DNA of 11,941 bases from Bacteroidota bacterium (GTDB taxonomy: Bacteria > Bacteroidota > Ignavibacteria > UBA10030 > UBA8401): NCBI GenBank assembly GCA_030824295.1, contig JAVBYA010000495.1, positions 1 through 11,941 on the forward strand. The letters run 5' to 3'. Of the stretch, positions 1 to 6,365 are shown piece after piece. Every line of letters starts with the position of its first letter. Position 1 is the stretch's first letter. Under the pieces are notes generated by a model. The model had not been told where the DNA came from and searched no databases. It saw only the letters and a list, made by a program, of their open reading frames with translations. The position numbers and the translations under genes were made by a program.

Positions 1-600
1 AGAGTTGTTCTTTTCGATCTCGGCCGTGTGCTGATGCACATCGACTTCGACGCATTTCCGAACGGACTCGGGCTCATCACGTCGGAGCAGCGCGCGCCGT
101 ACGATGCTCCGCTGAAACCGTTCATCCGACTGTATGAAGAAGGGAAGATGACGACGGAAGAATTTTTGGACGGGCTCTATGCGATCTTCGATTGCCGTTT
201 TCCGCAGGAGCAGATCCTGGAATCGTTCAACGACATCATCGTGGAGGATAACGCGTCGATCGTTCCGTTCGTGAATGATGTCCGTGCACAGTACGAGGTC
301 GCCGTTCTCAGCAACACGTGTGCATGTCATTGGGATAAGGTGCGTCATCTTTCTTCAGTGGTGAAATTGTTCCCGCATGTCTTCACATCATTTGAACTCG
401 GTGCAATGAAACCGGATCCGCTTGTGTACAACGCCGTCTGCACTTCACTCAGCGTTACGCCGCAGCAAGTACTCTTCATCGATGATCTTGCGGAGAACGT
501 TCAAGGGGCGATCGATGCCGGCATGAAGGGGATCGTCTATGTCTCCGCAGACCAGCTCGTGAAAGATTTTTCTGAAAAAAAATGGTATCACCGCACTTAA
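1..600 (+). CDS. HAD-superfamily (YihX-like) phosphatase, 5'-truncated
   Basis: The reading frame is open from base 1 to a TAA at 598-600, giving 199 visible residues. It already begins in the strand leading to HAD motif I (FDLGRVL, nucleophile Asp6), so only a few N-terminal residues are probably missing. A long cap region follows. Then come motif II (VLSNT, Ser104), motif III (Lys137 in MKPDPLVY) and motif IV (FIDD, Asp161-Asp162). The FDLG form of motif I, with Gly two residues after the nucleophile, and the spacing to SNT, KP and DD resemble E. coli YihX (alpha-D-glucose-1-phosphate phosphatase) and other HAD-IA hydrolases. It is likely a cytoplasmic phosphatase of a small phosphorylated metabolite; the substrate cannot be read from the sequence. 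A run of 8 A lies at 575-582 near the C-terminus. It is separated from mraZ by 204 bases with a dedicated promoter, so it is probably not part of the dcw operon. ATG or GTG codons at 28-36 would cut off motif I and are not the true start. Confidence 0.88.
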   Translation, partial: RVVLFDLGRVLMHIDFDAFPNGLGLITSEQRAPYDAPLKPFIRLYEEGKMTTEEFLDGLYAIFDCRFPQEQILESFNDIIVEDNASIVPFVNDVRAQYEVAVLSNTCACHWDKVRHLSSVVKLFPHVFTSFELGAMKPDPLVYNAVCTSLSVTPQQVLFIDDLAENVQGAIDAGMKGIVYVSADQLVKDFSEKKWYHRT

Positions 601-645
601 AGTAAAATATTAACTCCCTGCCGTAACGATGTATCCTACCGACTT

Positions 646-664
646 CCTGTCAGGTCGTCCCGAC
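646..664. other. Two adjoining short inverted repeats in the HAD-mraZ intergenic region
   Basis: CCTG-T-CAGG (646-654) directly adjoins GTCG-TCC-CGAC (654-664), sharing one G. The second can form a 4-bp stem with a 3-base loop. There is no T tract after it on the + strand, so it is not a standard intrinsic terminator. It might mark the end of the HAD transcript, or be one copy of a dispersed palindromic intergenic repeat. Neither can be decided from this window. Confidence 0.35.
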
Positions 665-714
665 AAAATATCCTCTCAACATCAAAAAACCTCTGTATTT
701 ATTGACTGAATCAC

Positions 715-744
715 TTGACTTTCGGTTGAAATCCTGTAACTTTG
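715..744 (+). promoter_or_regulatory. Bacteroidetes-type promoter for the dcw operon
   Basis: TTG at 715-717 (CTTG at 714-717) is followed by exactly 19 bases and then TAACTTTG at 737-744. This fits the Bacteroidetes primary-sigma consensus (-33 TTTG, about 19-21 bases, -7 TAnnTTTG), with a full match in the -7 element. The predicted transcription start is around 749-752, leaving a leader of about 55 bases before the GTG of mraZ. An E. coli-style reading of TTGACT (715-720) gives no acceptable -10 hexamer at 16-18 bases. The surrounding DNA is AT-rich compared with the genes. Confidence 0.65.
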
Positions 745-753
745 TTTCACGTT

Positions 754-768
754 GTGGGTGAAAGTGGG
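754..768 (+). promoter_or_regulatory. MraZ operator: two GTGGG direct repeats, 10-base period
   Basis: GTGGG at 754-758 and GTGGG at 764-768 are separated by 5 bases (TGAAA). MraZ proteins of several phyla bind tandem GTGGG/TGGG-type repeats spaced by 5 bases upstream of their own gene. The expected positions one period earlier (744) and later (774) do not match, so only two boxes are visible; E. coli has three. The boxes sit just downstream of the predicted transcription start, where bound MraZ would block initiation or promoter escape. This suggests autorepression of the operon. Confidence 0.72.
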
Positions 769-804
769 TAAAAATTTTTCAACAAAATCAGTGGTTTAGC
801 AGCC

Positions 805-1254
805 GTGTCCTCATTCAAAGGTTCCTTCAATTATACGGTCGACAGTAAGGGGCGGATCAACATTCCGGCAAAGATGCGGAAGAATCTCTCCCCGGATGCC
901 AACGAGTCCTTCGTGATCACGCGCGGATTCGAGAACTGCATCTTCGTCTATCCGAACGACGAATGGGCGAAGCGCGAAGCGGAACTTGCCAAGCTGCAGC
1001 AGACGAACCGCGATGACCGTCTCTTCACCCGATTGCTGCTGCAGTACGCAGCGGATGTGGAACTGGACGGACAGCATCGCATCGTGCTGACGAAAGAGTT
1101 GATGGAGTACGCGAAGATCAGCGGCGATGTTCTGATCCTCGGTGTGTTCGACAGGATCGAAGTGTGGAACCCGGAAGAGTATACGAAGTATCTCGAAGCA
1201 CAGTCGAAGGATTATGTCACGGTGGCGGAGAACGTGTTCGAGAAGAAAGAGTGA
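805..1254 (+). CDS. mraZ: Transcriptional regulator MraZ
   Basis: This 149-residue protein is close to the usual MraZ length (about 140-155) and is the first gene of the dcw cluster. It has two SpoVT/AbrB-like half-domains. The first has the DNA-contacting loop D13-S-K-G-R17, followed by INIPAKMR. The second has D88-G-Q-H-R92, followed by IVLTKEL, where the usual DxxGR glycine is His91. The family forms a ring-shaped oligomer that binds repeats upstream of its own gene and represses the operon; two matching GTGGG boxes lie 37-51 bases upstream. The GTG at 805 is chosen because it gives the normal MSSFKG start, an in-frame TAA stands at 769-771, and no other start lies between. No Shine-Dalgarno sequence precedes it. 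Its TGA overlaps the start of rsmH by 4 bases. Confidence 0.95.
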   Translation: MSSFKGSFNYTVDSKGRINIPAKMRKNLSPDANESFVITRGFENCIFVYPNDEWAKREAELAKLQQTNRDDRLFTRLLLQYAADVELDGQHRIVLTKELMEYAKISGDVLILGVFDRIEVWNPEEYTKYLEAQSKDYVTVAENVFEKKE

Positions 1255-2189
1255 ACGCACCATCCTACCATATCCCGGTGATGCTCGGTGAAACGCTCGA
1301 TCATCTCATCACGCAGCGGGACGGCATCTACGTTGACGGAACATTGGGGGGCGGAGGTCATGCGGAAGGGATCTGTGAACGTCTTGCCGGCAGCGGAAAG
1401 CTTATCGGCATCGATGCCGACGCAGACGCAATTCATGAGGCGGGGAACCGTCTGCGACGTTTTGAACGCTCCATCCAATTAGTGAACGACAATACCGCAC
1501 ACATCGAACATATCCTCCGCGCGCAGAACATCTCAACGATTCACGGATTGTTGCTGGACCTCGGCGTCTCTTCCTTCCAACTGGATGAAGCGTCCAAGGG
1601 ATTCTCGTTCCGCGGCGACGACCGGCTCGACATGCGGATGGACCGTCGGCAGACGCTCGATGCGTACGGTGTGGTGAACGGATATGAGGAAGCAGAACTG
1701 GCGGATGTGATTTTCCATTACGGCGAAGAGCGCGCATCGCGCCGCATCGCGCGGAGGATCATCGAACGCCGGACGGAAGCACCGATCGCAACAACAGGAC
1801 AGCTGGCGGCGATCGTACAGAGTGTGGTGGGAGGGAAGTTCGCAACCAAATCGATGGCGCGCGTCTTTCAGGCGGTCCGCATCGAAGTGAACGACGAGCT
1901 GCACCGCTTGAAGGCCATCCTGCACGATGTGCTGCCCTTCATCGCGGCCGGCGGAAGGATCGTCGTCATCTCGTACCATTCGCTGGAGGACAGGATCGTG
2001 AAGACCTTCTTCAACGAATGTGCGGCGGAGTTCATCCCGTCCGGCAACAAGTTCCAGCCCGATACGCCGCGGGACCCGGAGCTGAAAGTACTGACGAAGA
2101 AACCGGTGGAAGCATCGGAAGAGGAACAGCGGATCAATTCCCGTTCACGCAGCGCAAAACTGCGGGCGGCGGAACGGACAGAACACTGA
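1251..2189 (+). CDS. rsmH: 16S rRNA (cytosine(1402)-N(4))-methyltransferase RsmH (MraW)
   Basis: RsmH methylates N4 of C1402 in the 16S rRNA decoding centre using S-adenosylmethionine. The 312-residue product has the family length and all its landmarks. These are the N-terminus SYHIPVMLGETL, the SAM-binding loop VDGTLGGGGHAEGI (28-41), the acidic GIDAD strand (53-57), LLLDLGVSSFQLD (100-112) and the FSFRGDDRLDMRMD stretch (118-131). Further on come RVFQAVRIEVNDEL (204-217), VVISYHSLEDRIVK (238-251) and a basic C-terminal NSRSRSAKLRAAER. The GTG start at 1251 is chosen because MNAPSYHIPV matches family N-termini; longer starts would read back into the mraZ coding region. GTGA makes a 4-base overlap with the mraZ stop, which suggests translational coupling. 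A purine-rich stretch inside mraZ may serve as a weak ribosome site. Confidence 0.96.
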   Translation: MNAPSYHIPVMLGETLDHLITQRDGIYVDGTLGGGGHAEGICERLAGSGKLIGIDADADAIHEAGNRLRRFERSIQLVNDNTAHIEHILRAQNISTIHGLLLDLGVSSFQLDEASKGFSFRGDDRLDMRMDRRQTLDAYGVVNGYEEAELADVIFHYGEERASRRIARRIIERRTEAPIATTGQLAAIVQSVVGGKFATKSMARVFQAVRIEVNDELHRLKAILHDVLPFIAAGGRIVVISYHSLEDRIVKTFFNECAAEFIPSGNKFQPDTPRDPELKVLTKKPVEASEEEQRINSRSRSAKLRAAERTEH

Positions 2190-2191
2190 AC

Positions 2192-2665
2192 ATGGCAAAG
2201 AACCGATATATCAATCCACCTTCGAACGTTGCGGCAATGCCGAAGTTCGATGACCGTCAGATCTATAATAATGCACTGGGCGCTGCCGGCGAGAATCAGC
2301 AGGTCAATCCGGGTTATGCGCTGCCGCGGCAGAACGTGCGCCGGGTGAATGCAAAGAAGCGGACGAAGACGTCGAACATCGTTGCCATCCTCTTCATGGT
2401 CGCGGCCGTGGCTCTATTATATGTGGGGAACGTCATCGCTGTCAATAATCTGGCGAAGGAAGTGAACGACCTGAACGCCCGCCACAGTCAGGTCATCAGC
2501 ACCAACGAGGTCATCAAAGCGGAGATCAACCGGAAGGCAAGTCTGGAACGGATCAGCCTGATGGCGCAGGAAAAACTCTCCATGACCAATCCGAAGGAAG
2601 CTCCCGTCTGGTTCGAGGTGGATCAGGAGAAAGTGAACGAGATACAGGAACAGGTACGGCAATAA
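2192..2665 (+). CDS. ftsL: FtsL-like division protein (small bitopic coiled-coil protein)
   Basis: The assignment rests on position between rsmH and ftsI and on topology, because FtsL sequences diverge fast. The 157-residue product has a polar cytoplasmic N-terminal region (1-61, Asn/Gln/Pro-rich, ending in the basic RRVNAKKRTKT). One membrane segment follows (about 62-84, NIVAILFMVAAVALLYVGNV). A periplasmic heptad-like coiled coil comes next (about 85-118, LAKEVNDLNARHSQ onward), then RISLMAQEKLSMTNPKEAP, which resembles the FtsL/DivIC tail. FtsL joins the FtsQ-FtsB-FtsL complex, which activates FtsW-FtsI at the septum. The ATG at 2192 lies 2 bases after the rsmH stop. Longer upstream starts in this frame overlap rsmH and give an unrelated low-complexity extension. 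The cytoplasmic tail is longer than in typical FtsL (whole protein about 90-125 residues). Confidence 0.8.
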   Translation: MAKNRYINPPSNVAAMPKFDDRQIYNNALGAAGENQQVNPGYALPRQNVRRVNAKKRTKTSNIVAILFMVAAVALLYVGNVIAVNNLAKEVNDLNARHSQVISTNEVIKAEINRKASLERISLMAQEKLSMTNPKEAPVWFEVDQEKVNEIQEQVRQ

Positions 2666-2670
2666 CGACC

Positions 2671-4857
2671 ATGCGCAATCCATTCGCAAAACAGACAGGC
2701 GCAGCACCGGCGGAGACCCCGCAGCAGAAGGACTATAACAACCGGCTGCTGGCGGTGAAGATCGTCTTCCTGCTCTTCTTCGTTCTGGCCGGCGCACGTC
2801 TGGTGCAGATCCAGCTGATCGAAGCGGCGAAATATCAGGAGATCGCACGGAAGCAGTATGAAGCCAAAGTGCCGATCACCGCGCAGCGCGGCAACATCTA
2901 CGACCGGAACGGCAACGTGCTCGTGGCGAACTCTCAGTTCGTTTCCTTCGCTGCGGACCCGAAGATCGCCGGCGAGGATGCACGCTTCATCGCCAAGGAA
3001 TTCGCCAAGGTCACCGGCAAACCGGAACGGGAATACATCGCCAAACTGCAGGGGAACAAACGCTTCGTCTGGATGGAGCGTCATATGCGTCCGGATATCG
3101 CCGAACTGATCCCGCTGAAGAAGATGGCCGGCGTCGTGAAGATGAACGAAGCGATGCGCATCTATCATTACGATGAACTCGCAGGACAGGTGCTCGGCGC
3201 GACGAACATCGACAACGTCGGCGTGAGCGGCATCGAGCAGCAGTTCAATGAGGTGCTGAAGGGACGGGACGGGTATGTGATCATGCAGAAGGACGGACTT
3301 GGGCGGAAACGTCCCTCCGTCGATTACCCTCGCGAGGAAGCGGTGAACGGTCATTCCGTTGAGCTCACTATCGACCTGCAGTACCAGTCCATCGCGGACG
3401 AAGAGCTGAAGAAAGGTGTCGCCCGCACACAGGCCGATGCCGGATTGGTCGTGATGATGCGGCCGCAGACCGGTGAGGTGCTGGCGATGGCGAATTACCC
3501 GCACGTGAATCTGAACAAGGTGCAGAGTTCGGATGCATTGAAGAACCGCATCGTATCGGATATGTACGAGCCCGGCTCGGTGTTCAAGATCGTCACCGCA
3601 TCCGCCGCACTCGAGTACGAAGTGGCAACGCTGGAGAAACGCTTCTATGCGGAGAAAGGGAAGTACCGCATCGAGTATCCCGGCAAGAAGTTCCGGCTGA
3701 TCAACGACTCGCATCCCATGGAGAACGTCACCTTCATCGAAGCGATGGCGCACTCCTCCAACATCGTCATGGCGAAGGTGAGCGATCTGATCGGGAACGA
3801 ACGGATGTACAAACAGGCGCGCGATTTCGGTTTCGGAATGGCGACCGGTATCGAGCTCCCGTCCGAAAGCAACGGACAGCTCCGCAAGACCTCCGAATGG
3901 TCCCTGGCATCGCTGAACTCCATCTCGTACGGGTACGAGGTCGGCGTAACGCCGCTGCAGATCGTTTCCGCATACTCGGCCATCGCGAACGACGGCATGC
4001 TGATGAAACCGTACATCGTGCAGCGCGAACGGGACGAAACAGGACAGGAACTGTACACCGGTGCACCGCAGATGATCCGTCGTATCATCTCCAAGTCGGT
4101 GAACGATCAAGTGAAACAGATGCTCGAAGGTGTGGTGGAATACGGCAGCGGGATGGTCGTGAAGACCCCCGGCGTCCGCATCGCCGGTAAGACCGGAACA
4201 TCGCGCAAACATGTGAACGGAAAGTACGAGGAGGGAAGCTACAACGCCTCCTTCGTCGGATTCTTCCCGGCGGATAAACCGGAGATCGTCTGCCTGGTGA
4301 TGATGGAGAACCCGCGTGCCGGCGGTTATTATGGAGCAACGGCCAGTGCGCCGGTCTTCAAAGCCATCGCGGACCGCATCATCAATAACAGCGGACTCAT
4401 CGTCGGAACGGTCGCAGCGGTACAAGCACCCCCCTCCGCCGGGACCAAAGAAGTAGCAACAGTGCTGATACCGGACGTTGCCGGTAATGACGCGGAAGAG
4501 GCGACCGCTCTGCTGAAGCAGTCCGGACTTGCTGCAAAAGTGATCGGTACCGGGGATGATGTGCTGCGGCAGTATCCGCCCGCCGGCACGAATGTGGAAC
4601 GGGGTTCCATCGTGCAGCTGATGATGAGTGAAACGGAAGGCTCCGGGATCGCCGGGGACCTGAGTGTACCGGACCTCCGCGGTATGAGCGTCCGCCGTGC
4701 AGTGAACAAACTCTCGGCCGAACATCTCGGCGTGTCGATCGTCGGTTCCGGTGTGGTGACCGGACAGTTCCCCAGTCCGGGCACGGCCATGAAGAGCGGC
4801 GCGAAAGTGACCATCATCTGCGAGCCGAAAGCGATCACCACGGCGCAATTGTATTGA
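2671..4857 (+). CDS. ftsI: Septal penicillin-binding protein FtsI/PBP2x-like, with two PASTA domains
   Basis: This is a class B transpeptidase that crosslinks septal peptidoglycan in the periplasm as partner of FtsW. The 728 residues are ordered as follows: a cytoplasmic tail; one membrane anchor (about 26-48); the dimerisation domain with the conserved RGNIYDRNG (73-81); and the transpeptidase domain. Its three active-site motifs are S303-V-F-K306 (in YEPGSVFK), S362-S-N364 and K507-T-G509 (in IAGKTGTSRK). Two PASTA repeats follow (about 597-655, starting LIPDVAGNDAEEA, and about 664-718, starting SVPDLRGMSVRRA). All catalytic residues are present, so it should be active and beta-lactam-sensitive. 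C-terminal PASTA domains occur in Bacteroidetes/Chlorobi and Gram-positive homologues (PBP2x, SpoVD) but not in E. coli FtsI. The ATG at 2671 is 5 bases after the ftsL stop; no strong ribosome site is visible. Confidence 0.93.
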   Translation: MRNPFAKQTGAAPAETPQQKDYNNRLLAVKIVFLLFFVLAGARLVQIQLIEAAKYQEIARKQYEAKVPITAQRGNIYDRNGNVLVANSQFVSFAADPKIAGEDARFIAKEFAKVTGKPEREYIAKLQGNKRFVWMERHMRPDIAELIPLKKMAGVVKMNEAMRIYHYDELAGQVLGATNIDNVGVSGIEQQFNEVLKGRDGYVIMQKDGLGRKRPSVDYPREEAVNGHSVELTIDLQYQSIADEELKKGVARTQADAGLVVMMRPQTGEVLAMANYPHVNLNKVQSSDALKNRIVSDMYEPGSVFKIVTASAALEYEVATLEKRFYAEKGKYRIEYPGKKFRLINDSHPMENVTFIEAMAHSSNIVMAKVSDLIGNERMYKQARDFGFGMATGIELPSESNGQLRKTSEWSLASLNSISYGYEVGVTPLQIVSAYSAIANDGMLMKPYIVQRERDETGQELYTGAPQMIRRIISKSVNDQVKQMLEGVVEYGSGMVVKTPGVRIAGKTGTSRKHVNGKYEEGSYNASFVGFFPADKPEIVCLVMMENPRAGGYYGATASAPVFKAIADRIINNSGLIVGTVAAVQAPPSAGTKEVATVLIPDVAGNDAEEATALLKQSGLAAKVIGTGDDVLRQYPPAGTNVERGSIVQLMMSETEGSGIAGDLSVPDLRGMSVRRAVNKLSAEHLGVSIVGSGVVTGQFPSPGTAMKSGAKVTIICEPKAITTAQLY

Positions 4858-4880
4858 TGCATTGACGGAAGTACGAACGC

Positions 4881-6365
4881 ATGACCCTCTCTGAATTATT
4901 GAACGGCGTAACGGTCTCCAAGATGTTCCAGACCATGTACGGGAAGATGGTGACCACGCACGATGTGAAGGTGAGCGGCATCCAATACGATTCCCGGAAG
5001 GTCCAGCGCGAGAACCTCTTCGTCGCATTGAAAGGCACAGGGACGGACGGACATAAGTTCATCTCCTCTGCCATTGCGAACGGTGCGAAGGTGATCGTCA
5101 TCGAGGATGACAATGCTGTTCCGGACCCGATGTGCATGCACACCGGTACGGTGAAGGTGGTCGTCAGCGATACACGGAAGGCACTGGCACGCATAGCGGC
5201 GAATTATTATGGTCATCCGTCAACCAAAATGACGATGATCGGCGTGACCGGAACGAACGGCAAGACCACCACCACGTTCCTCATCAAACAGATGCTGGAA
5301 GCGGATCCGAAGAACAAGGCAGGACTCATCGGAACGGTGGAATATGCCATCGGCAGCGAGAAATTCCCCGCGACCCATACCACGCCGGAGTCGCTGGAAC
5401 TGCAGGAGCTTTTCGCAAAGATGGTCACAGCCGGATGCACGCATTGCGTCATGGAGGTCTCCTCCCACGCACTGCATCAGCACCGGGCGGATTATATCCC
5501 GTTCGCCGCAGCGGTCTTCACGAATCTGACGCAGGACCATCTGGACTATCACGGAACGATGGAGGAATACGCGAAGGCGAAACGGATCCTCTTCGACGGA
5601 CTGTCGGAACAGGCGGTCGCTGTGGTGAATGCCGATGCGGCATTCGTTTCCGAAGTGACATCGCAGAGCAAAGCGCGGAGGATCTCCTACAGCATCGATG
5701 ATGCGGCGGACCTTCAGGCGAAGGACCTTTCCATATCCGTGAACGGATTCTCGGCAACGGTCGAGGGGAGACCGCTCACATCGTCCTTGGTAGGCCGGTT
5801 CAATGTCTATAATTTTTTAGCAGCATACGGTGTGGTGAAAGGATTGGGAGCCGCACCTTCTCCGGAAGTGTGTGCAGCGCTTCGTCCCGCACCCGGCCGC
5901 TTCGATCAGATCCAGTCCCCGAACGGCTGGACCGCCATCGTCGATTATGCGCACACACCGGACGCGCTCGAGAACTGTCTGCAGACCATCCACGATGTGC
6001 TGCCGGCGCAGAGGACCAACCGCATCATCACGGTGTTCGGTGCCGGCGGTGACCGGGACACGACCAAGCGTCCGCTGATGGGTGCCATCGCCGAGCGGCT
6101 GAGCGACACGATCATCGTCACGTCGGACAATCCGCGCACCGAGGATCCGATGAAGATCATCGGCGATATTATGAATGGGATCTCGGACAAAGCGAAAGCG
6201 GTCGTGGAACCGGACCGCGCCAAAGCCATCGCACACGGAATCGCACTGGCGAAGAGCGGCGACGTCATTCTGATCGCCGGCAAAGGACACGAGGATTATC
6301 AGGTGCTCGGAATAGAGAAGCACCATTTCAGCGATAAAGAAGAAGTAATGAAACAGATCGGATGA
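4881..6365 (+). CDS. murE: UDP-MurNAc-L-Ala-D-Glu:meso-diaminopimelate ligase MurE
   Basis: MurE adds the third amino acid to the peptidoglycan stem peptide in an ATP-dependent cytoplasmic reaction. The 494-residue product matches family length. Visible motifs are the N-terminal UDP-MurNAc region (SGIQYDSRKV, about 32-41), P-loop GVTGTNGKTTT (121-131), TTPESLELQ (167-175) and EVSSHAL (192-198). NLTQDHLDYHG (215-225) precedes the likely carbamylated lysine K234. DYAHTPDAL (355-363) and VFGAGGDRD (385-393) follow. D416-N-P-R419 is the signature separating meso-diaminopimelate ligases from lysine ligases. IAGKGHEDYQ (465-474) closes the series. The cell wall should therefore be of the meso-DAP type. 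The ATG at 4881 has GGAAG at 4867-4871, 9 bases upstream, one of the few plausible ribosome sites here. It lies 23 bases after ftsI, and its TGA overlaps the start of murF. Confidence 0.96.
   Translation: MTLSELLNGVTVSKMFQTMYGKMVTTHDVKVSGIQYDSRKVQRENLFVALKGTGTDGHKFISSAIANGAKVIVIEDDNAVPDPMCMHTGTVKVVVSDTRKALARIAANYYGHPSTKMTMIGVTGTNGKTTTTFLIKQMLEADPKNKAGLIGTVEYAIGSEKFPATHTTPESLELQELFAKMVTAGCTHCVMEVSSHALHQHRADYIPFAAAVFTNLTQDHLDYHGTMEEYAKAKRILFDGLSEQAVAVVNADAAFVSEVTSQSKARRISYSIDDAADLQAKDLSISVNGFSATVEGRPLTSSLVGRFNVYNFLAAYGVVKGLGAAPSPEVCAALRPAPGRFDQIQSPNGWTAIVDYAHTPDALENCLQTIHDVLPAQRTNRIITVFGAGGDRDTTKRPLMGAIAERLSDTIIVTSDNPRTEDPMKIIGDIMNGISDKAKAVVEPDRAKAIAHGIALAKSGDVILIAGKGHEDYQVLGIEKHHFSDKEEVMKQIG

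Noticed and set aside
575..582. Run of 8 A as a programmed frameshift site in the HAD gene.
   Set aside because: It lies about six codons before the stop, after all catalytic motifs, with no stimulatory structure or useful alternative frame.
715..743. E. coli-type sigma-70 promoter using TTGACT as -35.
   Set aside because: No TATAAT-like hexamer lies 16-18 bases downstream (AACTTT at 17). The Bacteroidetes-type reading fits much better.
1164..1250. ATG-initiated N-terminal extension of rsmH overlapping mraZ by about 90 bases.
   Set aside because: The extension is encoded inside mraZ and is unlike RsmH N-termini. The GTG at 1251 gives the canonical SYHIPVMLGET start.
2623..5028. Very long open frame on the minus strand (about 800 codons) opposite ftsI.
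   Set aside because: It mirrors the ftsI codons in a GC-rich gene and yields a His/Arg/Asp-rich product with no recognisable domain. The + strand frame has full PBP motifs, so the minus frame is a shadow.
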